Part shown: in pieces, positions 1 through 9,415 of the stretch
Position numbering within the stretch: the stretch's first letter is position 1
Layout: each line of letters opens with the position of its first letter
From: Dethiobacter alkaliphilus
GTDB lineage: Bacteria; Bacillota; Dethiobacteria; DTU022; UBA8154
Direction of reading: 5' to 3'
DNA: 64,000 nt
Assembly (NCBI GenBank): GCA_016841605.1
Contig: JAENYV010000002.1
Span: 270,222-334,221, forward strand
Made by a program: the position numbers and the translations under genes
Notes under the pieces: generated by a model
Databases searched by the model: none
The model's input: the letters and a program-made list of their open reading frames with translations, nothing else
What the model was told of the DNA's origin: nothing

Positions 1-922
1 GCAGCGATTGATACATATTCGGTTTGGGCATGGCGATATAATCATTGAATTGACCGGGGATAGGACGCCATAGGGTATGAACAACCCCCAAAGCAGCATA
101 GCAGTCTCTCACATTATCGATAATAATTCGCACTGCCGTCAGGTCGTAAATTTCGGTAAAATCCTTTCCCTGTTCTTTCATTTTATAGTAAATACTGTAA
201 ATATGCTTGGGGCGCCCACTGATATCGGCCTTTAAGCCTGTTTCATTTAATTTTTCCTGGAGGAGAGCAATAACCTGATTAATAAATTCCTCCCGTTCCT
301 TTCTTTTTTTCGCCAGTTTGTCCACCAAAAAATAATAGCCCTCAGGATTTAAATAACGGAAAGCTAAATCTTCCAGTTCCCACTTAATTTTATAAATTCC
401 CAGACGGTGAGCCAGGGGAGCATAGATATCCAGTGTCTCCCTGGCGATTTCCACTTGTTTCAGGTTGTTGAGAAAACGAAGCGTACGCATATTGTGGGTT
501 CTGTCGGCCAATTTAACAAGAATTACTCTGATATCTCTGGCCATGGCCACAAACATTTTCCGCCATGTTTCAGCCTGGTGCTCTTCTTTGGAGCGAAATT
601 CCATGCGGCTCAACTTGGTTACACCATCAACCAGGGAGGCGGCTTCTTCCCCGAATTCCTGCTCAATTTCTTCATAAGTTACAGGAGTATCTTCCAGGAC
701 ATCGTGCAGAAGCCCGGTGATGATCGTAACAAGATCCAGCTCTAATTCGGAGAGAATAATGGCGACCCCCAGGGGGTGAGTAATAAAAGAATCACCGGAA
801 ACCCTCTTCTGCCCCGCATGAGCTTTCAGAGCAAACTGATAGGCTTTACGGATAAACGCCCAATCTTCTTTTTTATTGTTATAGCTGGTGAAATGCCTCT
901 TTAATTGCTGAAGGCTCATCAT
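1..922 (-). CDS. RelA/SpoT-family (p)ppGpp synthetase/hydrolase, N-terminal part
   Basis: Bifunctional stringent-response enzyme that makes and degrades (p)ppGpp in the cytoplasm. The gene reads leftward and is cut by the window start, so only about 307 residues are visible. Translating the minus strand gives an HD hydrolase domain with LLHDVLEDT near residue 65 and DRTHNMRTL near residue 145, then a synthetase domain whose conserved stretch DYIAMPKPNMYQSL is the last part seen. The start is ATGATG, where the first ATG overlaps the recJ stop codon (ATGA), behind an AAGGAAGAG ribosome site, so relA is probably translationally coupled to recJ. The catalytic residues of the hydrolase half look intact, which favours a bifunctional Rel enzyme. 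The C-terminal TGS/ACT domains lie outside the window. Confidence 0.93.
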   Translation of the reverse strand, partial: MMSLQQLKRHFTSYNNKKEDWAFIRKAYQFALKAHAGQKRVSGDSFITHPLGVAIILSELELDLVTIITGLLHDVLEDTPVTYEEIEQEFGEEAASLVDGVTKLSRMEFRSKEEHQAETWRKMFVAMARDIRVILVKLADRTHNMRTLRFLNNLKQVEIARETLDIYAPLAHRLGIYKIKWELEDLAFRYLNPEGYYFLVDKLAKKRKEREEFINQVIALLQEKLNETGLKADISGRPKHIYSIYYKMKEQGKDFTEIYDLTAVRIIIDNVRDCYAALGVVHTLWRPIPGQFNDYIAMPKPNMYQSL

Positions 923-3408
923 TCTCTTCCTTTATCTGTTAAATCTTTTAAATAATATAATATTTTTTCTCCTGGTGAATCCAGAAAAAATTGCTGCCAG
1001 GTCAAAGTTTGTTCCCATTTTTCCTTCTCCCCACGATAAGAACCGGTTAGGGACAGGTTCTTTAAGAGAGAACAGTAATCAGCTACTGTTTCCGCGGGGA
1101 AATAAATGATCTCTTTTTCCAGACGCAAATAAGCAGCCTCCTGAAAAATTTCCAGACTTTTTTCCAGCAGTGGACCGGTCACCGCAAAGGGAAGCAACTC
1201 CCTCAGTTTGCCGGAAGCGCGTTTTCTCGAGATACTCTCCCCGCAGGCCAGTTCCTGGAGAGATATGTAAACCTGCTCAAGGGAGGCAAAAGAAGGAACC
1301 GTTGCCCGCAGAAGTTTTAAATTCTCCTGAAAATCATTGGGGCCGTAAAGGAGATAAACCGACAATCTACGGTTTTCCTGAAGATTTTTTATGATATGTC
1401 GGCACAACCCTGCCACTCTTTCCCCCGCAAGAGGCAGATCGTAGAGAACCAGGTTATAAAAATGTTCGGACTCATTTTGCCGGGAGAAACGTCCCTGATG
1501 GGAAAAAGCGATCCCCCCGTGGCGGGAAAAACTCTTTTCGAGCTCCTGAAGGCGTCCGATAGTATTTACAAAAACCATTACTCTTTCGCCGCTGTTGAGG
1601 AGCTGTCTTAAGAACCGTCTCTTTTCCTGCACTCCTCGACGGTCAACAACCGCGATATCCTTTTCCTGGTGCTCATCGCTGTAGAAAAGGGTATGAACCT
1701 CCAATTGAAGATGATCGTCTCCTCTCCACCTGTCAAAAGAAACAGAAAAGAGTATATTTATTTTACGAAATAGCTGACACAATGGTAAATTATTTTTACC
1801 ATTAAAGCTGATAGCCCTGAAGGAAAAGTTATTTACCTGCATCCCCAACTGCAGGTGACGCCCCCCTTGCCCCACTTCCCTGACCCTGACCAGGGACCAA
1901 TTTTCCCCGGCAAAAATCGGCCTGGGATTCCCCTGGCCAAACGGCTCCAAAGCCTCAAGACATTCAGCAAGCCGGGGGGTAATCATCTCCGCTTCCAGAA
2001 CGAGCTCAACAGGGACCTTCTGTACCGGCTCTTCCTCCTGAAAATAATCCCGGGCCAGACTATTTAATTTCTTCGCCAGAACAGTCATCTCTTCTTCTTT
2101 TAGTTTCAAACCGCATGCTTGCCGGTGCCCTCCGTACTCCAGCAGCAAAGAGCTGCACTTTTTTAAAGCACCGGTTAAATCAAAATCACCGAAGCTTCTT
2201 CCTGAACCTTTTCCCGTACCCCCTTCCAGAGCAAGCAATATGACAGGAAGATGGTATTTTTCCGTCATGCGGCCGGCTACAATACCCAATACTCCGGGGT
2301 TCCATCCTTCACGGCCCAGAAGCAATAATCTTTTCTTCTCTTGTAACTCCGCCTCATCAACCAGATTGCATGCTTCGGTGAATATTTCCATTTCGATCTC
2401 CCGGCGCCTGGTATTTGCCTGCTGCAGCTCTTCCGCAATTTTTTGCGCGGCCTCAGGGTCCTTTTCCAGCAAGAGATGTAAAGAAGGCTGCGCATCACCC
2501 AGACGGCCGGGAGCATTCAGCCGCGGGGCAAGGATAAATGCAATTTGCCCTGCACTGATCTGCTCACTGCGCAGACCGGCAACCCGGCAAAGGGCTTGTA
2601 AACCCGGCCGGAGGTTTTCATTCATTTTTTGCAATCCACAGGAGACCAAAATCCGGTTTTCACCCAGAAGGGGGACAACATCAGCCACAGTTCCAAGAGC
2701 AACGAGATCCAGGTATTCTTCAATTTTATTTTCCCGGCCCGGAGCTGCTTTGCGGAGAAGCGCCTCCCCCAGCTTATAAGCAATCCCCACACCGCAAAGG
2801 GATTTAAAGGGGTAAGAACAATCAATTCTCAGGGGATTAATAACCGCGCCGGCAGCCGGGATAACATCTTGCGGCTGGTGGTGATCCGTTACAATAATAT
2901 CCATTTCCATCTGCCGCGCATATAATACTTCTTCCAGGGAAGTAATGCCGCAATCAACGGTAATAACCAGGGAAACTCCCTGATGATGAAGACTTTGCAG
3001 AGCTGCCCGGTTCAAACCGTATCCTTCGGTAAAACGGCTGGGAAGATAGTAGGTAACATCCCCACCTAAATCCTGAAGTAAAGAAACCAAGAGGGCTGTT
3101 GCGGTTATTCCGTCCGCATCATAATCACCGTAAACAGCAATTTTTTTGGCATCTTCAAGTACCTGGTAAATAAGATTGACTGCCAGGTTCATATCCTTCA
3201 TGCAAAAAGGGGAATAAAGCCGTGAAAGAGCAGGTTTTAAAAACACTTCTCCCTCTTCAACGGTGTTAATTCCCCTGTTTATCAAGATCTGGGCTATTGG
3301 CTCCGGGATATCAAGCCTTTGGGCCAGGAAAGCTCTTTTATCGCTATCCTGAGGATACAAGCTCCATTCCTTTTGACTGTCTTTCCTTCTTCGCTGCATT
3401 CTTTTCAA
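919..3408 (-). CDS. recJ: Single-stranded-DNA-specific exonuclease RecJ
   Basis: 5'-3' single-strand DNA exonuclease of recombination and mismatch repair. The DHH-phosphoesterase motifs are clear: YGDYDADGITATALL (about residue 95), VITVDCGI, IIVTDHHQP and ALGTVADVVPL, followed by the DHHA1 motif YGGHRQACGLKL near residue 425 and an OB-type region. At 829 residues it is much longer than E. coli RecJ; the extra 250 or so C-terminal residues, without a recognised motif, resemble the extension of other Firmicute RecJ proteins. The start is either TTG at 3408, which overlaps the stop of the upstream gene, or ATG three codons later. It forms a tight unit with the LapA-domain gene upstream and relA downstream. 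Confidence 0.95.
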   Translation of the reverse strand: MKRMQRRRKDSQKEWSLYPQDSDKRAFLAQRLDIPEPIAQILINRGINTVEEGEVFLKPALSRLYSPFCMKDMNLAVNLIYQVLEDAKKIAVYGDYDADGITATALLVSLLQDLGGDVTYYLPSRFTEGYGLNRAALQSLHHQGVSLVITVDCGITSLEEVLYARQMEMDIIVTDHHQPQDVIPAAGAVINPLRIDCSYPFKSLCGVGIAYKLGEALLRKAAPGRENKIEEYLDLVALGTVADVVPLLGENRILVSCGLQKMNENLRPGLQALCRVAGLRSEQISAGQIAFILAPRLNAPGRLGDAQPSLHLLLEKDPEAAQKIAEELQQANTRRREIEMEIFTEACNLVDEAELQEKKRLLLLGREGWNPGVLGIVAGRMTEKYHLPVILLALEGGTGKGSGRSFGDFDLTGALKKCSSLLLEYGGHRQACGLKLKEEEMTVLAKKLNSLARDYFQEEEPVQKVPVELVLEAEMITPRLAECLEALEPFGQGNPRPIFAGENWSLVRVREVGQGGRHLQLGMQVNNFSFRAISFNGKNNLPLCQLFRKINILFSVSFDRWRGDDHLQLEVHTLFYSDEHQEKDIAVVDRRGVQEKRRFLRQLLNSGERVMVFVNTIGRLQELEKSFSRHGGIAFSHQGRFSRQNESEHFYNLVLYDLPLAGERVAGLCRHIIKNLQENRRLSVYLLYGPNDFQENLKLLRATVPSFASLEQVYISLQELACGESISRKRASGKLRELLPFAVTGPLLEKSLEIFQEAAYLRLEKEIIYFPAETVADYCSLLKNLSLTGSYRGEKEKWEQTLTWQQFFLDSPGEKILYYLKDLTDKGRE

Positions 3409-3830
3409 GTTTGATCTTTCCGTTCTCCGGCTTCTATATTATTCTCCAGGATTTCCTCGTCATATAAAGAAGGTTCTTCCCGTAATTCCCCGGAATCATC
3501 CCCATCCCCATCGACATAAAATTGCCGGAATTGCTCTGCCTTAACCTGAAAAAAATCCCGTTCTTTTTCCAGTTCACGTACCCTTTCTTCCAGAATTTTA
3601 ATATCGTTGCGCAAACCGCGAAGCCGGAGCGAGGCTTTAATTTGGCGGACAATACTGAAAAGAAACATGGCAAAAGCTCCGGAAACAGCCGCACAAAGAA
3701 TAACAACGATCGCAGAAACTTCCGCTTTTCCATAAAGATAATTAATAAATATCGTCTGGCTGTTGGCCAGGGCAAATACGGCAATGATTATACTAAAAAT
3801 AAGGGCGGCAATTACACTAAACTGGCTCAC
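3405..3830 (-). CDS. LapA-domain (DUF1049) membrane protein
   Basis: A 141-residue inner-membrane protein. Residues 5-25 and 40-65 form two hydrophobic segments with the LapA-type pattern (ALANSQTIFINYLYG between them), followed by a charged coiled-coil stretch (ILEERVRELEKERDFFQVKAEQ) and an acidic tail. In Gram-negatives LapA works with LapB in lipopolysaccharide control; in Firmicutes the domain is common but its job is not known, so no function is inferred beyond membrane location. It overlaps the start of recJ by 4 bases and is probably cotranscribed with it. Confidence 0.8.
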   Translation of the reverse strand: MSQFSVIAALIFSIIIAVFALANSQTIFINYLYGKAEVSAIVVILCAAVSGAFAMFLFSIVRQIKASLRLRGLRNDIKILEERVRELEKERDFFQVKAEQFRQFYVDGDGDDSGELREEPSLYDEEILENNIEAGERKDQT

Positions 3831-3954
3831 CTTATTCCCCCTCTCCCTTTAAAAACAATACACCCACCGTCTAATTGCACATTTCTACATGAAAGAAGAT
3901 ATTTCCTTCTTTTTCTGCACCAATGTTTCCCTCCGGGAGGTAATTTTCGAGTTT

Positions 3955-4878
3955 TTAAGCGGGGGCTTTTTCTCCCTTTAATCCTTTCTTGCGCCAGGAA
4001 ACCCACAGAGGACTGGCAATAAAAATGGAAGAATAAGTTCCACTGACAATACCGATCAAGAGGGCCAGAGCAAAGACCTTCAGATCCATCCCGCCCACAA
4101 AATAATTGAAGGCAATAAAAAGTGAGGTCAAAACAAGTAAGGTCGTAAAAGAAGTACCTATTGTTCTGGTTAAATTCTCATTAATACTATCGTCGACTAC
4201 CTCTTCAATCGTCCTTTGCCGTCTGAATTTAAGATTCTCCCTGATACGGTCAAAAATGACAATTGTATCGTTAATGGAATAACCGATAATGGTTAACACA
4301 GCTGCAATGAAGGGGCTGTTAATCTCAATCTTGAAAATAGAAAAAATGGCGACAATGATAAAGGCATCATGTAACAGAGCCAGAATTGCTGCCAGGGAAA
4401 ATTTAAATTCAAAGCGCAGGGTAATATATACGATCATCCCCACAGCAGCCAGAAGCAACGCCAGGAAGGCCTCCCTGGTCAGTTCCTTACCGATAACCGC
4501 TCCCACATTATCTATCCGTAAAACATCTTCCGCTGTCATCTCCGGCCATTTTTCCATAAAGGAGCCAAGGATCTCCCGACGAGTGGGTTCACTCAGGTGG
4601 GGAGCTTTAATAACAACCTCGTTCCCGCTCGAATGGCTATCATGACCGACTCTCTGCAAAGGTACTCCGTCCAGGTCATAGGGAGCAAGGACCTCCCTCA
4701 CATCCTCCATCTGAAACCCTTCTTCCAACCGCAGTTGCAGAATAGTTCCCCCGGTGAAATCGATACCCAGGTTCAGACCATTAATAAAAAGGGAAACAAT
4801 TCCAGCCACAATAATTAGAAGTGAAATGGCAAAAGTATAACGACGGTACTGCAAAAACGAAAAATTAAACCTGGTCAA
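3955..4878 (-). CDS. secF: Protein translocase subunit SecF
   Basis: Membrane subunit that works with SecD to pull exported proteins through SecYEG using the proton motive force. The 307 residues show the family features in order: first membrane helix, GIDFTGGTILQL near residue 40, a periplasmic domain, then five membrane helices with VLTIIGYSINDTIVIFDRIREN and TRTIGTSFTTLLVL. The first codon is TTG, 9 bases after AAAGGAGG; an upstream ATG is followed at once by a stop. It lies 4 bases downstream of secD, so the two are one operon. Confidence 0.96.
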   Translation of the reverse strand: MTRFNFSFLQYRRYTFAISLLIIVAGIVSLFINGLNLGIDFTGGTILQLRLEEGFQMEDVREVLAPYDLDGVPLQRVGHDSHSSGNEVVIKAPHLSEPTRREILGSFMEKWPEMTAEDVLRIDNVGAVIGKELTREAFLALLLAAVGMIVYITLRFEFKFSLAAILALLHDAFIIVAIFSIFKIEINSPFIAAVLTIIGYSINDTIVIFDRIRENLKFRRQRTIEEVVDDSINENLTRTIGTSFTTLLVLTSLFIAFNYFVGGMDLKVFALALLIGIVSGTYSSIFIASPLWVSWRKKGLKGEKAPA

Positions 4879-4882
4879 TACA

Positions 4883-6118
4883 TTATACCTCCTTTAATCC
4901 CAGGTATCGGGGAGTTTTTATCATTCGTGAGCGGGCTGCCAGACGGAGCAAGAAACGCGTTAAAAAGAAAGCGGAGAAAAGGCTCGCCAGGATGCCGATT
5001 AGGAGAACTACGGCGAAACCCCGGACAGATCCGCTGGCGACAAGAAAGAGGACCAGCCCGGCAATAGCAGTCGTAACATTTGCATCAAGAATGGCGCTAA
5101 AGGCTCTCTCAAAACCGGCGTTAATCGCTGTCAGGGTTGTCCTTCCCTTTTGCAGTTCTTCCTTAATTCGCTCAAAAATAAGGATATTGGCATCAACAGC
5201 CATACCGATGGAAAGGATCAGTCCGGCAATCCCCGGTAAAGTTATTGTTGCCCCAAACCAGGACAAAATGAGAAAAATCAAAGCCAGATAAACTATCAGG
5301 CTGACTACGGAAACATAACCCGCAAAACGATAAAAAATAAGCATATAGAGCATAACCAGAAGTAATCCTGTAATCCCGGCATAGAAGCTTAGCTTAAGCG
5401 CATTTTCACCGAGCAAAGGGCCGACGGAGCGGGTTTCCAGTTCTTCCAGCTCTACGGGAAGGGCCCCTGAGCGAAGCAAAAGGGCAATATTTTCGGCTTC
5501 CTCAGCAGTAGGAATACCTGTAATTATCGGCTTTCCATCATTAATGACACTCTGAACTGTGGGAGCGGATACCGGATCTTCATCAAGAAAAATAAAGATA
5601 CGCTGATTCAGATATTTCTCCGTCGCCTGGGCAAATTTTTCAGTACCCTCTTCATCAAATTCCAGAGCAACAATAGGTTCATTATACTGGCCGCGGGTAA
5701 AATAAGCTGTTTTAAGATTTGCTCCTGTTAACAAAACTTCCTCTTCAGGACTTACAAAGGTTAACTGTGCTGTGCGGCCGATAAGTTCCATCGCCTGAGC
5801 CTGGTCCTCAATCCCCGGAAGCTCAATGCGGATACGCCTCTCTCCTTCACGCTGCAGAACCGGTTCCGCTACCCCAAGTTCATCGATTCTGCTGCGAATA
5901 ATAGTCATCGCCCTTTGAATTGCATCATAGTCTTCTTCAGCATCATCCACGCTTTTTGCTTCCAGGAGAACATAAACACCGCCCTCCAGGTCTAATCCTT
6001 TTTGCAAATATTTTTCCCAGTTAAACAACAGGAACCCGGAAGCAACAATTAAAACAAGGGATATAATAATAAAAAGCAATGGCCCTCCCCCGGAGCCTTT
6101 CTTCTTGTTCAAACTCAC
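4883..6118 (-). CDS. secD: Protein translocase subunit SecD
   Basis: Partner of SecF in proton-driven protein export. The 411-residue protein has the N-terminal helix, the signature GLDLEGGVYVLLEA, the periplasmic P1 region with RIELPGIEDQAQAMELIGRTAQLTF, and a C-terminal block of membrane helices with GIAGLILSIGMAVDANILIFERIKEEL, the family hallmark. The start is GTG behind a GGAGGAGG site. This is the short Firmicute form of the protein, separate from SecF rather than fused. Confidence 0.96.
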   Translation of the reverse strand: MSLNKKKGSGGGPLLFIIISLVLIVASGFLLFNWEKYLQKGLDLEGGVYVLLEAKSVDDAEEDYDAIQRAMTIIRSRIDELGVAEPVLQREGERRIRIELPGIEDQAQAMELIGRTAQLTFVSPEEEVLLTGANLKTAYFTRGQYNEPIVALEFDEEGTEKFAQATEKYLNQRIFIFLDEDPVSAPTVQSVINDGKPIITGIPTAEEAENIALLLRSGALPVELEELETRSVGPLLGENALKLSFYAGITGLLLVMLYMLIFYRFAGYVSVVSLIVYLALIFLILSWFGATITLPGIAGLILSIGMAVDANILIFERIKEELQKGRTTLTAINAGFERAFSAILDANVTTAIAGLVLFLVASGSVRGFAVVLLIGILASLFSAFFLTRFLLRLAARSRMIKTPRYLGLKEV

Positions 6119-6282
6119 TTACATCCTCCTCCTATCCTTCCGATCCTTCCAGCTCAAAACCCGGCTTATAACCAGAACCCAGCTTACAACAATTGGACAT
6201 CATTAATAACCAGGGAAAATCGGTATGAAAGAAAATTTGCCGTACGACGGCATAAAAACATCCGGGACAAGAAAATTCAAAA

Positions 6283-6774
6283 TTATATCTCTATCCCCTC
6301 AAGCCTCAACAATTCTTTTTTCCAGCTGAGGCCCCCGCCAAATCCCACCAGTGTCCCCCGACTACCGATGACCCGGTGACAGGGAATAAGAATCGGTGTC
6401 AGATTACGTCCGAGGGCCTGGCCGACAGCTCTCGCCGCGCGAGGTGACCCCGTTTTTTCAGCCAGTTGCCGGTACGTAAAGGTGCGGCCAAAGGGAATCT
6501 TCAAGGTCACCTCCAGAACTTTTCTGGTCCATAGGGAATAACCATCCATGATAATGGGATAGTTCCAGCTAATATCCTTTCCCTTTCCCGTAAAAAAGCG
6601 TTCAAGATCTCTTCGCAGCCCGGGCCAGGGCAGCTCTCGCTGTTCTCCGGTATGGGAAAGCGACCCGTTATTGCCCAGAGAAAGGCGATAAATTCCTTCG
6701 GGTCTAAAATAGATTGTAACAGTTCCAGCGGAAACTTCCAGGGTAAAATAATTCCAGTAAAATAATTCTTTTAT
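6283..6774 (-). CDS. Methylated-DNA--protein-cysteine methyltransferase (Ogt/MGMT), probable ATA start
   Basis: Suicide DNA-repair enzyme that moves the methyl group from O6-methylguanine to its own cysteine. The active-site motif LIPCHRVIGSRG and the preceding helix-turn-helix (TYRQLAEKTGSPRAARAVGQALG) are intact. The nearest in-frame ATG (6975) lies 151 bases inside hisI and would add 67 residues without family likeness. The proposed start is ATA at 6774, seven bases after the GG of a GGTGA Shine-Dalgarno core. It gives MKELFYWNYFTLEVSAG, the usual opening of this family, and a normal length of 163 residues. It follows hisI by about 50 bases and may be cotranscribed with the his genes. The start codon is inference. 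Confidence 0.85.
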   Translation of the reverse strand: MKELFYWNYFTLEVSAGTVTIYFRPEGIYRLSLGNNGSLSHTGEQRELPWPGLRRDLERFFTGKGKDISWNYPIIMDGYSLWTRKVLEVTLKIPFGRTFTYRQLAEKTGSPRAARAVGQALGRNLTPILIPCHRVIGSRGTLVGFGGGLSWKKELLRLEGIEI

Positions 6775-6823
6775 TTTCTCACCAGCTTCCCTAAAAAATC
6801 CACAGAAAGAAGGAAGCTTGTAA

Positions 6824-7174
6824 CTAATCTTCGGGAACAAAAAAGGAACGGTAAAAGCAGCTTCGTGCACCGGTATGACAGGCAGGCCCTGTCTGGTCGG
6901 CTTTAACAAGAAGAGTATCCGCATCACAATCATAAAAAATTTCTTTAACCTGCTGGATATTTCCGGATGTTTCACCTTTTTGCCAGAGCTTCTGCCTGCT
7001 GCGGCTCCAAAACCAGGTCAGCCCGGTTTCCATTGTTTTTTGTAAAGATTCCCTGTTCATGTAGGCCAGCATAAGGACATCACCGTTCCGGTAATCCTGA
7101 ACGATAGTAGGGATAAGATCCTGCTGGTTATAAGTAAGCATATCAATCATTTCAAGCATTTTTTCGGATGACAT
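6824..7174 (-). CDS. hisI: Phosphoribosyl-AMP cyclohydrolase
   Basis: Third step of histidine synthesis: opens the ring of phosphoribosyl-AMP. The 116-residue monofunctional protein has the conserved [38 protein letters not shown], the zinc/magnesium site DCDADTLL and the C-terminal [12 protein letters not shown]. The start ATG overlaps the hisF stop (ATGA), implying coupled translation. No phosphoribosyl-ATP pyrophosphohydrolase (HisE) domain is fused, so hisE must be elsewhere. Confidence 0.95.
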   Translation of the reverse strand: MSSEKMLEMIDMLTYNQQDLIPTIVQDYRNGDVLMLAYMNRESLQKTMETGLTWFWSRSRQKLWQKGETSGNIQQVKEIFYDCDADTLLVKADQTGPACHTGARSCFYRSFFVPED

Positions 7175-7938
7175 CAAATTATACGCACCTCCACGCTCTG
7201 TTGATTTAAATATTTTTTGAGTTCACTGATTTCAAAATGTCTATAATGAAACACCGAAGCCGCCAGGGCTGCATCCGCCTTTCCCTCCGTCAAGACCTGG
7301 GCAAAATGCTCCATCGTTCCCGCTCCGCCGGAGGCGATAACGGGAATACTGACCTTTTCCGCCACAGCCCTGTTAAGCGGGATATCAAAGCCGTCCCTGC
7401 CGCCATCTGCGTTCATACTTGTTAGTAAGATTTCTCCGGCACCGAGCTCTTCAACCCGGGCAGCCCATTCTACCGCCGATAATCCGGTTACCTTTCTCCC
7501 TCCGTGGGTATAAACGTCCCAATCCTGCTTCTCCTCATTCCAGCGGGCATCAATCGCCACAACAATACACTGGCTCCCGAAAATACGGGCGCCTTCTTTA
7601 ATCAGAGCGGGGTTTTCCACTGCGGGAGTATTTAAAGAAACCTTGTCCGCTCCGGCCTTTAAAATATTGCGGATCTGATCAATAGTACCTATCCCTCCGC
7701 CGATAATAAAGGGAATAAAAACCTCTTTAGCGGTTCTCCTGGCCACCTCAACCATTGTCTCTCTTCCCTCGAAAGAGGCAGTAATATCCAGGAAAACCAA
7801 TTCGTCGGCACCGGCCTTATCATAAAAAGCAGCCAGTTCGACGGGATCCCCGGCATCTTGTAAATTTACAAACTGGACCCCTTTTACCACCCTGCCGTCT
7901 TTGACATCCAGACAGGGGACAATTCTTTTCGCCACCAT
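7174..7938 (-). CDS. hisF: Imidazole glycerol phosphate synthase subunit HisF
   Basis: Cyclase subunit that, with the glutaminase HisH, turns PRFAR into imidazole glycerol phosphate and AICAR. The 254-residue TIM barrel begins with [19 protein letters not shown] (catalytic Asp near residue 11) and contains [11 protein letters not shown] with the usual phosphate-binding glycines. The second catalytic Asp is in [14 protein letters not shown]. It sits between hisA and hisI in a compact minus-strand operon. Confidence 0.97.
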   Translation of the reverse strand: MVAKRIVPCLDVKDGRVVKGVQFVNLQDAGDPVELAAFYDKAGADELVFLDITASFEGRETMVEVARRTAKEVFIPFIIGGGIGTIDQIRNILKAGADKVSLNTPAVENPALIKEGARIFGSQCIVVAIDARWNEEKQDWDVYTHGGRKVTGLSAVEWAARVEELGAGEILLTSMNADGGRDGFDIPLNRAVAEKVSIPVIASGGAGTMEHFAQVLTEGKADAALAASVFHYRHFEISELKKYLNQQSVEVRII

Positions 7939-7951
7939 AATGTACTCCCAC

Positions 7952-8677
7952 CTACCCCTCTATTTCCTCAATAGCTTCCTTTAAATTAATATTCCCGGTG
8001 TAAAGGGCCTGTCCGACGATAGCACCGCTTACCCCAAGGTGCTCCAGTTCTTTCAGGCGCCTCAGATCATCCAGCGAAGAAACCCCTCCGGAAGCAATCA
8101 GCGGTATAGACAAAGCCTCGGCCATTTCTTGTAAAGCAGAAAAATTCGGACCTTCCAGCGTCCCGTCCCGGGCAATATCTGTATAGATAATTTCCGCCGC
8201 ACCCAGTTCTTGCATCTGCAGAGCCAGGTCCACCGCTTTCTTCGCAGAAGACTCCGTCCAACCCTGAACCGCAACCATTCCATCTCTGGCGTCTATCCCC
8301 ACAAGAATACGTTTCCCAAACTCTTCCATCAAATCTTTAACCAGTTTGGGTTTCTGAACCGCAACTGTTCCGAGAATTATTTTTGAAACACCAAGTTTAA
8401 AGGTATCCCGGGCTGTTCCTCTTTCCCGAATGCCTCCACCCAATTGAACAGGGATAGCAAGGGCTGAAACAACATCCTTAATCGCCGCTGCATTTACCCG
8501 TTTTCCCGCAAAAGCACCGTCCAGATCAACCATGTGAAGCCTCTTGGCTCCCATAGTCTGCCACTTTATGGCTATTTCAGCAGGATTCTCACTGTAAACC
8601 GTCTCCCTGGATCTTTCTCCTCTCAAAAGACGAACACAATTTCCCCTGTGCAGATCAATTGCCGGAATGATTTCCAT
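7952..8677 (-). CDS. hisA: ProFAR isomerase HisA
   Basis: 1-(5-phosphoribosyl)-5-[(5-phosphoribosylamino)methylideneamino]imidazole-4-carboxamide isomerase of histidine synthesis. The start is taken at [17 protein letters not shown], whose Asp is the catalytic base; an upstream in-frame start would add six non-conserved residues. Phosphate-binding motifs [10 protein letters not shown] and [11 protein letters not shown] are present, and [14 protein letters not shown] holds the second catalytic Asp. The 5' end overlaps hisH by 23 bases. Confidence 0.96.
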   Translation of the reverse strand: MEIIPAIDLHRGNCVRLLRGERSRETVYSENPAEIAIKWQTMGAKRLHMVDLDGAFAGKRVNAAAIKDVVSALAIPVQLGGGIRERGTARDTFKLGVSKIILGTVAVQKPKLVKDLMEEFGKRILVGIDARDGMVAVQGWTESSAKKAVDLALQMQELGAAEIIYTDIARDGTLEGPNFSALQEMAEALSIPLIASGGVSSLDDLRRLKELEHLGVSGAIVGQALYTGNINLKEAIEEIEG

Positions 8678-9284
8678 GTAAAACCATCCTTCCAAAATTT
8701 TCGAGTATTTTCAGACCTATTTCTCCGCTTTTTTCCGGGTGAAATTGAAGTCCATAGACATTATCCTTTTTTATCGCTGCAGCAAAATCAACATTATAAT
8801 TACAGCGGGCGAGAGGGTCAATATCCTTTTTCTCCGACCAGGGAGCATAATACGAATGGGCAAAATAAAAATAACTTCCGCTGGGAATACTCTCAAAAAG
8901 GGGATCCGGCTTTTCAAGCATAATACTGCTCCAACCCATATGGGGAACTTTTAAACCCACAGGAAATCTGGTTACCTGCCCCGGGAAGAAACCAATACCG
9001 TCGCAACCCGAATCTTCTTCACTGTTTTCAAAAAAAAGCTGCAACCCCAGGCAAATACCCAGAATATATACTCCTTTTTGCTGTTGTTCTTTCAAAAAAT
9101 CCAGGAGACCTTTTCTTCTAAGCTCGTCCATGGCACTGCCGAAAGCTCCTACACCCGGCAGAACCAACGCATGACACCGGCTCAGCCGTTCCTGATCATC
9201 CGTCAAAATTGTCTGAAATCCCAGGCGGGCAAACCCGTTTCCAACACTGGTAACATTTCCCATACCATAATCAATAATTGCAAT
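8655..9284 (-). CDS. hisH: Imidazole glycerol phosphate synthase glutaminase subunit HisH, non-standard start
   Basis: Glutaminase that feeds ammonia to HisF. The nucleophile motif GVYILGICLGLQLFFE, the early GVGAFGSAM and the C-terminal GLQFHPEKSGEIG catalytic His-Glu are all present. The first in-frame ATG (9263) gives MGNVTSVGNG and cuts off the conserved N-terminal strand. The frame continues upstream as IAIIDYGMGN, exactly the family start, but with ATT at 9284 and TTA or GTA just before it, and no ATG, GTG or TTG. An AGGGGGG element lies 14 bases before the ATT. Either an ATT start is used or the protein begins at the internal ATG. It is the first gene of the his operon seen here. Confidence 0.9.
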   Translation of the reverse strand: MAIIDYGMGNVTSVGNGFARLGFQTILTDDQERLSRCHALVLPGVGAFGSAMDELRRKGLLDFLKEQQQKGVYILGICLGLQLFFENSEEDSGCDGIGFFPGQVTRFPVGLKVPHMGWSSIMLEKPDPLFESIPSGSYFYFAHSYYAPWSEKKDIDPLARCNYNVDFAAAIKKDNVYGLQFHPEKSGEIGLKILENFGRMVLHGNHSGN

Positions 9285-9415
9285 TAATACGGTAAACGCC
9301 CCCCTACATAAAGATGTTGTCGGTTAGTTAAAGTTAATGTAAGATGGATGTATTTTAACATGGGTGGAAAGCACTGTCAACGGAATATACGGGTATTATC
9401 CGTGCCGGGATCCCG

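Noticed and set aside
6775..6975. ATG 6975 as start of the alkyltransferase
   Set aside because: It would overlap hisI by 151 bases and add residues unlike the family.
9264..9415. T-box or other riboswitch before the his operon
   Set aside because: The gap is short and has neither the T-box consensus nor an attenuator hairpin.
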